Positions 44,081-51,842 of a stretch of DNA of 64,000 nt are shown piece by piece. Position 1 is the first letter of the stretch, and each line of letters begins with the position of its first letter. The position numbers and the translations under genes were made by a program. The stretch spans positions 1 to 64,000 of the forward strand of contig NZ_WLYS01000003.1 of NCBI RefSeq assembly GCF_011316935.1, read 5' to 3'. The stretch comes from Sphingobacterium chungjuense (GTDB lineage Bacteria > Bacteroidota > Bacteroidia > Sphingobacteriales > Sphingobacteriaceae). Below the pieces are notes generated by a model that ran no database searches, was not told the origin of the DNA, and saw only the letters and a list, made by a program, of their open reading frames with translations.

Positions 44081-45385
44081 TTATACAATTTGGAGTATGT
44101 ACAGAAAGGCTATCAAAATCAAGCTGAAAGCCCACGTATAGAAAAATGAATAGCGAATATGCTTGCCCAAATCAAGGCCAGATAAGCCTAATGCCAACCA
44201 AACTGCTGGCGATAATGGACTGACGAATGTGCCCACAATATTGCCCACCATCATGACGTGCATCGCAGAAAGAGGATCAACGCCGTAGTGTGTAGTTACT
44301 TCTAAGATCACCGGAAACAAGGCAAAATACGTGGCATCGGTACTGAGAATTAATTCTAGCGGTAAGCCCAAAAATCCAATGATGACATGCAAATAAGGAA
44401 TCGAAGCATCTGGAAGAATCTTTAGCAAATCATGCGACATCGCTTCTAGCATTCCCGTACCATTTAAAACACCTAATAGAACGCCCGCAGCAACAATGAT
44501 GATAGCCATGAGTAAGCTGCCTGGTGCATGCTTTTGTATCACTTCCAATTGCATTTTCTTTGCCGGATAATTGATGACAAGCGCGATGCTGGTACCAATC
44601 ATAAACACTAAACTAGATGGAACAGCATCGAAGAAAAGACTGGAAATCACCAAAATGGCCACTAGTAAATTGATCCATAACGGGATTTTAGTACCGCCAA
44701 CACGATGGATTGCATCTTTCTGTATGATCTGCTCTTCCACACCGTAAGCTTCGTGCAGTGGCGGGTTTTTAGCCGCACGCCTTTGCTCTCGCAGACCGAA
44801 TATATAAGCGACCACAATCATTAGGAAAATGCCTATTAATTGTATAGGTATAAGCGGTTTCCAAATATCTGTCGGTTGCATGCCAAGCACAATTGCGGCG
44901 CGTCCAGTCGGACCAGCCCAAGGAATTAGATTAACAATGCTAGCGCTAATACCGATAAGCATGAGCAATAAGTACGGATTCATATTCAACCTGCGGTATA
45001 GCGGTAAGAGCGCAGGTATGGTAATGAGAAAAGTCGCAGCGCCCGATCCATCCAGATGTACCACGGCTGCGATCACGACGGTACCACAAGTAATGGCGAT
45101 TCTATTAGATTTTGTGAGCTGCAAAATCTTAGAGATCATCGGGTCGAACAAACCGATATCATTAAGTACTCCAAAGAAAATAATGGCGAAGATAAACATC
45201 ACCGCTATTTCGAATACTTTCGCCACCCCCGCTTTGTAGTATTCGGTGATCTGAGAAAGATCAAAACCTGCTAAAAGCGCGGCTATAATTGGAATGGTAC
45301 ATAATACGACAAAAGGAGAAAAATATCTGCTCATCATCAGGGCAACAATAGAGACAAGCATGACAATACCAATAATACTTAGCAT
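44081..45385 (-). CDS. CitMHS-family citrate-metal/proton symporter
   Basis: The protein has 434 residues and about 12 membrane segments. CitMHS signatures are 'FFGVLNDIGLFDPMISKIL', 'VHLDGSGAATFLITIPALLPLY' and 'WAGPTGRAAIVLGM', with a second half 'STDATYFALFPVILEV' and 'VSPLSPAVWLALGLSGLDLGKHIRYSF'. Members take up citrate with a divalent metal and protons across the inner membrane. It is the first gene of an operon with DUF2490 and an MGH1-like hydrolase, an unusual pairing. Confidence 0.9.
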   Translation of the reverse strand: MLSIIGIVMLVSIVALMMSRYFSPFVVLCTIPIIAALLAGFDLSQITEYYKAGVAKVFEIAVMFIFAIIFFGVLNDIGLFDPMISKILQLTKSNRIAITCGTVVIAAVVHLDGSGAATFLITIPALLPLYRRLNMNPYLLLMLIGISASIVNLIPWAGPTGRAAIVLGMQPTDIWKPLIPIQLIGIFLMIVVAYIFGLREQRRAAKNPPLHEAYGVEEQIIQKDAIHRVGGTKIPLWINLLVAILVISSLFFDAVPSSLVFMIGTSIALVINYPAKKMQLEVIQKHAPGSLLMAIIIVAAGVLLGVLNGTGMLEAMSHDLLKILPDASIPYLHVIIGFLGLPLELILSTDATYFALFPVILEVTTHYGVDPLSAMHVMMVGNIVGTFVSPLSPAVWLALGLSGLDLGKHIRYSFFYTWAFSLILIAFLYILQIV

Positions 45386-45513
45386 AGAGACAGGTGGTTA
45401 AAGTTTATAAAATGGTCTATTATTCTTGGCGAATATGGTGTAAAGCTACATGGCTAAATGCTAAATGAGCACCTTTATATTATTTCTTAAATTAATTTTT
45501 TTAACTTTTATTT

Positions 45514-45540
45514 TTCCGAAAAACATTATTTTTTTCGGAA
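45514..45540. promoter_or_regulatory. Inverted repeat TTCCGAAAAA-N7-TTTTTCGGAA
   Basis: Perfect 10-bp arms with spacer CATTATT, located between the divergent CitMHS and hypothetical genes, 30 bp before the latter's start codon. Read as RNA it is a hairpin; as DNA it is a plausible operator for a dimeric regulator of one or both genes. Confidence 0.5.
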
Positions 45541-45570
45541 ATTGACAAAAAAGTTAGTTTTACGTAGATT

Positions 45571-46749
45571 ATGGAGATTTTATCAGGAAAAGAAGAAATA
45601 TATTATCTGATTAGAAAGGTCATTAAACAGTTCGAGTGTAAGCATGGTCAAAAAATAATCTGTAATACCAATCGAGAAAATTACGCTGCGATAGCTAGGG
45701 AATTGAGTGCTATTACCGTCAACTTACCCTATTCAGCTCGAGAAAAACAACATCAAGATTACCCAGAACCATCCGCGCAAGAGCAGTCGGTGCAATACCC
45801 ACATCGTAAATATGATCTCACGGGTGGCCAGATAAAGGATGTGTATTTTGGACAGGTAAAAAAGCCTAGAGCACACATGGTCGATGCGTGCTATATCTAT
45901 CTATATGGCGTAGGTCGCTTAGGTTTTGAAAATGATCCGTCCGATCCTAATCTATTACGTGCGGAAGTAGATTCAGAAGAAACCTTCGAAAAGAAAACAC
46001 TCCAGTCAAGACGAACATTCCTGATCTATATGAGTATCATTCTGATACTCTTCACAGCAATTAATATATACTTTTGGTTTTCAACAAATCAGGCGAAGAC
46101 TGATACCATATGGACGACGTATAAGCCCACCGCGGAGGAAATCAGTGCGGTGACTGGCGTTTGGTTATATCAAACGGGCGCGCCACAAGCACGATCTAAT
46201 GAAGCCAATAGATTTCGCCGCTACGCAACAAATATTGTGATCATCAAGCAAGTAGGAGATCGCCTGATGATGCAACGACATGGTGCCACCATAAATCATC
46301 ACGGTTATGTAGAATTTACCTCTCCAGGCACGCTTTCCATTCATTCCTATGTAGCGAAAGGGAAGGGTGGTACATTAATAAATCCTAGTCATTCGCTAAC
46401 CGTGATAAGACCAAAGGATAGTGTGATGTACACCGTTTCGTCCACGTGGAGCTTTGAGTCGGATGACAAAAATGATATCATCGGAGCGCGAAATATTTAT
46501 ACCAAATTGGGAACAGGAGGGACGCTGCTCCCGATTTTCAACACACCGGAAAATGCGGCTTGCCATTGCAAAATTGTGGAATGGACACGAAACGATGGAA
46601 GCAGCGAACGATTTAATCTAACGTACGAAAAGATTCAACCAGGAAGTATGACGGAAGATTTAGATGAATCGAGTTTGATCCTACGAAAACCTAAGTCAGG
46701 AGTATTGTTGTCAAAACCGGCTGATAAGGAAGATTTAGAACATATTTAG
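45571..46749 (+). CDS. Membrane protein of unknown function with N-terminal cytosolic domain
   Basis: The protein has 392 residues. The first 140 (with 'YDLTGGQIKDVYFGQVKKPRAHMVDACYIYLYGVGR' near residue 87-121) look like a cytosolic helical domain; one membrane helix follows (RTFLIYMSIILILFTAINIYFWF, about 149-171), then an extracytoplasmic beta-rich region of about 220 residues. The topology, cytosolic domain-TM-sensor, would fit a membrane regulator, but no DNA-binding family was recognised. An inverted repeat lies directly upstream. Confidence 0.6.
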   Translation: MEILSGKEEIYYLIRKVIKQFECKHGQKIICNTNRENYAAIARELSAITVNLPYSAREKQHQDYPEPSAQEQSVQYPHRKYDLTGGQIKDVYFGQVKKPRAHMVDACYIYLYGVGRLGFENDPSDPNLLRAEVDSEETFEKKTLQSRRTFLIYMSIILILFTAINIYFWFSTNQAKTDTIWTTYKPTAEEISAVTGVWLYQTGAPQARSNEANRFRRYATNIVIIKQVGDRLMMQRHGATINHHGYVEFTSPGTLSIHSYVAKGKGGTLINPSHSLTVIRPKDSVMYTVSSTWSFESDDKNDIIGARNIYTKLGTGGTLLPIFNTPENAACHCKIVEWTRNDGSSERFNLTYEKIQPGSMTEDLDESSLILRKPKSGVLLSKPADKEDLEHI

Positions 46750-46835
46750 CGCAGCATTTTACGAAGTAATCAATGCCCTAAGACAAGTTTGTTTTAAAAA
46801 ACTACTAAAATGATAGATTATATAGGAAAATAATA

Positions 46836-46843
46836 TATATTTG
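46836..46843 (+). promoter_or_regulatory. -7 promoter element upstream of the Cys-rich leader ORF
   Basis: TATATTTG matches the TAnnTTTG -7 element. No TTTG stands at the -33 position, so the promoter may need an activator. It lies 63 bp before the leader ORF and would give a leader of about 320 nt before susC. Confidence 0.5.
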
Positions 46844-46905
46844 CTACATGATATTTGAGAGGTATCCCTAAAAGGCACCTTCGAAGTCTCACAAAATTGA
46901 TAGAT

Positions 46906-46998
46906 ATGCAAACAGAACCATCACGACAATCTGACTTGAAACCAACTTCCTTAGCTATGACTACCGCATGCCTCCCATGTATGCGAATGTGTAGCTAG
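46906..46998 (+). CDS. Short leader ORF ending in a cysteine-rich sequence
   Basis: ATG at 46906 opens a 30-codon frame ending ...TTACLPCMRMCS and a TAG at 46996-46998. Three of its last nine residues are Cys (TGC, TGT, TGT), with two Met between. It lies inside the predicted 5' leader of the peptide-uptake operon, after the -7 element and before a set of hairpins. Such Cys codons near the stop are typical of ribosome-stalling leader peptides that sense charged tRNA-Cys. A chance ORF is the alternative; conservation would decide. Confidence 0.45.
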   Translation: MQTEPSRQSDLKPTSLAMTTACLPCMRMCS

Positions 46999-47021
46999 TC
47001 CCGCATTCCAGACCATCTGCA

Positions 47022-47073
47022 TTTACCTGAATGGGTAAAATTTTATCCATTTCGTATTAATCATCTTTTTTTT
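47022..47073 (+). promoter_or_regulatory. Competing hairpins between the Cys leader ORF and susC
   Basis: Hairpin A: TTTACC (47022-47027) pairs with GGTAAA (47034-47039). Hairpin B: AATGGGTAA (47030-47038) pairs with TTATCCATT (47043-47051), with one G-T wobble. They share GGTAA and cannot form together. Eight T residues follow at 47066-47073, about 14 nt beyond hairpin B, so B is not a textbook terminator. A third pairing, ACCCAA (47075-47080) with TTGGGT (47099-47104), is also possible. This arrangement resembles an attenuator. Confidence 0.4.
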
Positions 47074-47166
47074 CACCCAACTGAGTGTCTTGATAACATT
47101 GGGTTATTTGCGCAAAGCGAATAAACTAGGTTATTCTGCGTACTCTCCAAATTCTTTATTGAAGTT

Positions 47167-50100
47167 ATGAAACCTACCATTGTTTTGCGGTATGTATGTG
47201 GCCTACTGATTCTCATGCTGAGCCATCTCCCACAGGTACTGAAAGCGCAAGATTCGCCACGCACTATCGTGAATGCAAACTTTCGCGGTATCGTCGTCGA
47301 CGCACAAAATCGAACACCAATAGAAGGTGCTACCGTTACCTTATACGGTGTTACCCATTCGGTGACAACCAATCGCCAAGGCGTATTTACTTTCGTGACC
47401 GGACAAAATTTACCAGCACGAGTTGTGGTTTCTTCCATTGGTTATGACCAGCAGACCGCTACCATCAACAATCCCGGCGATACCGTTCTTCTCGTACGAA
47501 GCAACAGTACCTTAGATGAGGTGATTGTGGTCGGGTATGGCACGCAGAAAAAACGCGAATTTACCGGCGCTGCGGCCAACATTTCGGGAGAAAGCCTAAA
47601 AGATATCCCAGTACAAAGTTTTGATCAGGCCTTATTAGGAAAAGCGGCTGGCGTAAGTGTGTCATTGCCCAACGGGTTGCTCAACAATCCGCCTGTCATT
47701 CGTGTACGCGGTGTCAATTCAATTTCGTTGAGTTCGTATCCGCTGGTAGTAATCGACGGAATCCCGGTCGTAAGTGGTGACATCGGTACGACGAATTTAC
47801 CCAACAATCCACTGGCCGACATTAATCCGGCAGATATTGAATCCATCGATGTGTTGAAAGACGCAGCCTCTACATCAATCTACGGCTCTCGTGCGGCTGG
47901 TGGTGTATTATTAGTAACGACTAAAAAAGGAAAAGCCGGACGAACCAAAGTGAATTATGATGCTTGGGCTTCCGTAGTCACCGCTGCGCGATTACCTAAG
48001 CTACTCAACGCGACGCAATACATTGACATTAAAAATGAAGCCGTCCGCAATAGCAAGTTATTATCTGGTAATCAAAATAATCCAGCCGTGGCCGATGCGC
48101 TATTTTTCCCTCAGTACGATGAGGCCGGCAACTTGGTAGAGACCAATTGGTACGATCATGTATACAATACGGGATTCAGTCACAATCATAGTCTGTCCAT
48201 CAGCGGCGCTACCGAAAAGACGCAATATTACATGTCTGGCAACTTTTCTGATCAGGAAGGATTCTTTGCTCGGAATAAGTTTGATCGCCAAGGTTTACGT
48301 TTTAACATCGAGCACAAGGTAAACGATTGGTTTTCCGTAGGTAGTAACCTGAATTACAATAAAACCTTTAATCAAGCACAAAACTCAGGATCTTTAGCGA
48401 ATAGTCAATTGTTTTTGGTGGGTGGAGCACGTTTGGCTTTAGCGTTGCCGCCTAACGTATCGGCCTACAATCCGGATGGCACATATAATTTGAGTAGCAC
48501 CGGTCTGCTCGGTCCTGGCGCCAATCTTTTCGCCAACACACTATACAACCCAGAGGCCTTATTTGAGTACAGCAGATATACTACGGCAAATGATCATATC
48601 ATCGGAAATATCCATGCACAACTACAGCTCGCGCCGGGATTGAAGTTTACGAGTACCTACGCACTCGATCGCAACATCACTACGAACAAGACTTATTTAA
48701 GTCCTAATCTTGGATCGTCAGCGTATTCCAACGGTGGTACGGCTACCAATTTGAGTGGTTTGCGCAACAATTGGAATTTCACCAATGCGGTGAATTACGA
48801 TCGTACATTCGGCACCAAACATGAGCTCGGCTTACTAGTAGGTTATGATATCCAGAAGTATGAGAATGATATTTGGAACACCACACTAAACAATGCGGCT
48901 GATCCATTTTTCGAAAGTTTCCAAGGAAGTTGGGCAACAATATCTGCCGCTGGCGGATTGCTGACCGAACAATTCTTCCGATCGACTTTCTCTAGGGCGT
49001 CCTATAATTATGATCGGCGCTATTTTCTAACAGCCAACTTCCGTCGCGATGGCAACTCCGCTCTGGGTATCAATAATAAGTACGGTGACTTCGGTGGAGT
49101 ATCTGCCGGCTGGTCTATCTTCGAAGAAAGCTTCTATAGCGAACGATTGGGTGATATTCTTGGGGATTTACGCGTTCGCGGAAGCTGGGGTAAAGTGGGT
49201 AATGGTAATCTAACCGCTTTTCAAGCCTTGAATTTATTTAGTTCTGCCTTATACGGCGGCGTGTCGACTTGGAATCTGTTTCAGGCGGGAAATGAAAATC
49301 TAGGTTGGGAGACTTCTGAACAGACCAATGTGGGGTTGAGCGCGAGCTTATTCAAGCGTAAACTAAATGTAGAAATCGATTATTTCAGAAATAATGTCAA
49401 CGGACTGATCTTAAGTGCTCCACAAGCACCATCTAAAGGAATTCCAACAAATAGTATTGCACAAAACGTGGGCAGTATGTACAATCGAGGTCTAGAAGTC
49501 GCGCTGCACGGTGACATTATTCGCACTCAAGATTTCTCTTGGAACGCAGCGTTCAACATTACCTTCGTCAAGAATAGAGTGACTTCATTGGCCGAAGGCA
49601 ATAGCGATATCATTGGTTATACACATACCACCACCGAAGCCAACAATATCACGCGGGTCGGTTATGCTGTGGGAAGTCTATATGGTGCACAAACCGATGG
49701 CGTGAATCCAGAAAATGGTCGCAGAATCTTTATCAATCGAGATGGCGAGCGCGTGCAATATAGTGCTGTCGTGGCGCCAGGGCAGAGCAACTGGACGTAT
49801 TTAGACGGCAGCAGAGCCAATCCAATTACGGTAGCAGATTATCAAGTGCTCGGCAATGCCTTACCGACTTATTATGGTGGTTTTAATAATAGCTTCCGTT
49901 ACAAAGATTTTGACGCGACGGTACACTTCACCTATGGCGGTGGCAACAAATTGATGAACGGCACACGTGGTACGTTACTAGATCAACGATTCTTTAACAA
50001 CTCAACAGAAGTATTAAACCGATGGACTGAAGTAGGGCAGCAGACCGATATTCCACGTTTGGTATACAATGACGTGATCTCCAATGGATCGGCAGGATTC

Positions 50101-50370
50101 TCGATCTCAGATAATGCGGAGAAAGCCGATTTTCTACGCTTACAACAAGTGGTACTAGGATACACCCTTCGTCCAGCTTCGTTTGCACGCTTAGGCCTGT
50201 CGAGTATTCGTCTTTACGCGCAAGCATCTAATCTATTTCTGATCACCGGATACACTGGTGCCGATCCAGAATCTTCTTCGAATGGTAACTCCGTCACATC
50301 GATGGGTGTAGAGAAGAACTCTATCGGACAAGGTCGTACGTGGACAGCAGGCCTTAATGTTTCATTTTAA
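47167..50370 (+). CDS. SusC/RagA-family TonB-dependent transporter (peptide-uptake operon)
   Basis: The protein has 1067 residues. A signal peptide ends near VLKAQD; then a carboxypeptidase-D-like domain (about 40-115), DEVIVVGYGTQKK (about 118-130), a plug with 'SIDVLKDAASTSIYGSRAAGGVLLVTTKKGK' and a barrel closing in 'TAGLNVSF'. It should import, with its SusD, a ligand that the downstream thioredoxin-carboxypeptidase and S9 peptidase act on, hence probably a peptide. No sigma/FecR pair is adjacent; control may be through the leader region upstream. Confidence 0.92.
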   Translation: MKPTIVLRYVCGLLILMLSHLPQVLKAQDSPRTIVNANFRGIVVDAQNRTPIEGATVTLYGVTHSVTTNRQGVFTFVTGQNLPARVVVSSIGYDQQTATINNPGDTVLLVRSNSTLDEVIVVGYGTQKKREFTGAAANISGESLKDIPVQSFDQALLGKAAGVSVSLPNGLLNNPPVIRVRGVNSISLSSYPLVVIDGIPVVSGDIGTTNLPNNPLADINPADIESIDVLKDAASTSIYGSRAAGGVLLVTTKKGKAGRTKVNYDAWASVVTAARLPKLLNATQYIDIKNEAVRNSKLLSGNQNNPAVADALFFPQYDEAGNLVETNWYDHVYNTGFSHNHSLSISGATEKTQYYMSGNFSDQEGFFARNKFDRQGLRFNIEHKVNDWFSVGSNLNYNKTFNQAQNSGSLANSQLFLVGGARLALALPPNVSAYNPDGTYNLSSTGLLGPGANLFANTLYNPEALFEYSRYTTANDHIIGNIHAQLQLAPGLKFTSTYALDRNITTNKTYLSPNLGSSAYSNGGTATNLSGLRNNWNFTNAVNYDRTFGTKHELGLLVGYDIQKYENDIWNTTLNNAADPFFESFQGSWATISAAGGLLTEQFFRSTFSRASYNYDRRYFLTANFRRDGNSALGINNKYGDFGGVSAGWSIFEESFYSERLGDILGDLRVRGSWGKVGNGNLTAFQALNLFSSALYGGVSTWNLFQAGNENLGWETSEQTNVGLSASLFKRKLNVEIDYFRNNVNGLILSAPQAPSKGIPTNSIAQNVGSMYNRGLEVALHGDIIRTQDFSWNAAFNITFVKNRVTSLAEGNSDIIGYTHTTTEANNITRVGYAVGSLYGAQTDGVNPENGRRIFINRDGERVQYSAVVAPGQSNWTYLDGSRANPITVADYQVLGNALPTYYGGFNNSFRYKDFDATVHFTYGGGNKLMNGTRGTLLDQRFFNNSTEVLNRWTEVGQQTDIPRLVYNDVISNGSAGFSISDNAEKADFLRLQQVVLGYTLRPASFARLGLSSIRLYAQASNLFLITGYTGADPESSSNGNSVTSMGVEKNSIGQGRTWTAGLNVSF

Positions 50371-50382
50371 CACCTAGAAAAC

Positions 50383-51831
50383 ATGCAACTCAAAAACAAC
50401 CTCAGAAAATATATTACAGGAATAGCTATTACCACCACTTTATTACAGGCATGTAAGAGTGAGTCTGGATTGTATCCAGTACCCGAAACCACCATATCTG
50501 ATCGTAACGTATTTGACACACCAGCGCGAATCGAAGGATTGGTCAATGGTATTTATCGTAATTTGAAGGCGGCCAGTCTTTATGGTGGACGTTACCTGAT
50601 GTATCAGGACGTGCGTGGAGAAGATTTTATCAATGTAACCCTGAATAGTTTTACAGGGTTTGACAGTTGGAACAATTCCTATAGCTCGGGTTCCAACGAT
50701 ATCAACAACCTATGGTCGGCAGCTTATACTACCATTAACTCTGCTAACATCGTTATTCAAGGTTTAGAAAATACGACTGTTGTTTCCGAAGCGGCTGCTG
50801 CAGCCTATACAGCAGAAGCTAAATTCTTACGCGCACTATCTTATTTCAGTCTGATTACGGTGTTTGCGCAACCGTATACCCTAGATCAAGGCGCTTCGCC
50901 CGGCATACCATTGCGTCTGCAAGCAGAAACAAGTACAGCTAACAACGCACTGGCGCCTAGTACCGTAGCAGAAGTGTATGCACAAATCATACAAGATTTG
51001 AACGATGCGGAGCAAGCTTTGCCTGATAATTACGCTACTGCCTTGTTGAATACAACCCGCGCGCATAAAAATACCGCTACCGCATTAAAAACACGCGTGT
51101 ACCTTACGACGGGAAACTTTCCAAAAGTAATCGAGGAAGCGGCGAAGATCGTTCCTCAAACCGTTGCACCATTTTCAGCACAGCGAGGTGTATCACATGC
51201 GCTTCAAAGCGACATTCAAGTGCTTTTTAGTAGCAATTATACCACTACGGAATCCGTTCTTAGCATGCCGATGACACCGACAGATGCACTTTCTGGTCAA
51301 TCTGCCATTGGTTTTGTATATTTGGTAAACAGGGAATATTATTTGAATCCTACTGGTATTTTAGCCAGTGAACAATGGAGTACAACGGATGTACGCCGCA
51401 ACTTGTTACAAACTACGGCTGGTCGACAATATTTACGAAAATATGCCAAGGCATCGCCATTTGTAGATTATATTCCGGTGATACGATATGCGGAAGTGTT
51501 GTTGAATTATGCGGAAGCAGCAGCAGAGGGAGGCCAGTTGGATTTAGCTAGCTCATTATTGCTAGCAGTACACCGCCGCTCGGATCCTAACTTTACTTTA
51601 GCAGCTGATATCGCTACCAATCAAAGTCGCCTACTTACTGCTATAGCGCAAGAGCGGAGAATTGAGCTATTAGGAGAAGGTTTTGGCGGGCAAGATCTGT
51701 TACGTAAATTACAAGCGCTTCCAGCGAAGGGCGACGCGAATATTCAAACACCGCGCGTCGAGCTAAGTGCACAAAACTATATTTTTCCACCGCCCAACAC
51801 GGAAATAGCAACGAATTCATTATTTAGATAA
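50383..51831 (+). CDS. SusD/RagB-family binding lipoprotein (peptide-uptake operon)
   Basis: The protein has 482 residues with lipobox LLQAC (Cys about 23). It shows SusD features: 'RIEGLVNGIYRNLKAAS', 'AAYTTINSANIVIQGL', 'AEAKFLRALSYFSLITVFAQPYT' and a C-terminal 'PVIRYAEVLLNYAEAAAEGG' and 'RRIELLGEGFGGQDLLRKLQALP'. It is anchored to the outer leaflet and covers the SusC barrel. Its gene is 12 bp after susC and 11 bp before the fused peptidase gene. Confidence 0.9.
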   Translation: MQLKNNLRKYITGIAITTTLLQACKSESGLYPVPETTISDRNVFDTPARIEGLVNGIYRNLKAASLYGGRYLMYQDVRGEDFINVTLNSFTGFDSWNNSYSSGSNDINNLWSAAYTTINSANIVIQGLENTTVVSEAAAAAYTAEAKFLRALSYFSLITVFAQPYTLDQGASPGIPLRLQAETSTANNALAPSTVAEVYAQIIQDLNDAEQALPDNYATALLNTTRAHKNTATALKTRVYLTTGNFPKVIEEAAKIVPQTVAPFSAQRGVSHALQSDIQVLFSSNYTTTESVLSMPMTPTDALSGQSAIGFVYLVNREYYLNPTGILASEQWSTTDVRRNLLQTTAGRQYLRKYAKASPFVDYIPVIRYAEVLLNYAEAAAEGGQLDLASSLLLAVHRRSDPNFTLAADIATNQSRLLTAIAQERRIELLGEGFGGQDLLRKLQALPAKGDANIQTPRVELSAQNYIFPPPNTEIATNSLFR

Positions 51832-51842
51832 ACACACTGACA

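Noticed and set aside
44829..45239. Plus-strand ORF of 136 residues
   Set aside because: It is a shadow of the CitMHS gene; hydrophobic codons on one strand often leave the opposite frame open.
46850..46905. A SAM-type or other known riboswitch before the Cys leader ORF
   Set aside because: A small stem (AGGT/ACCT) can form, but no conserved riboswitch core was recognised.
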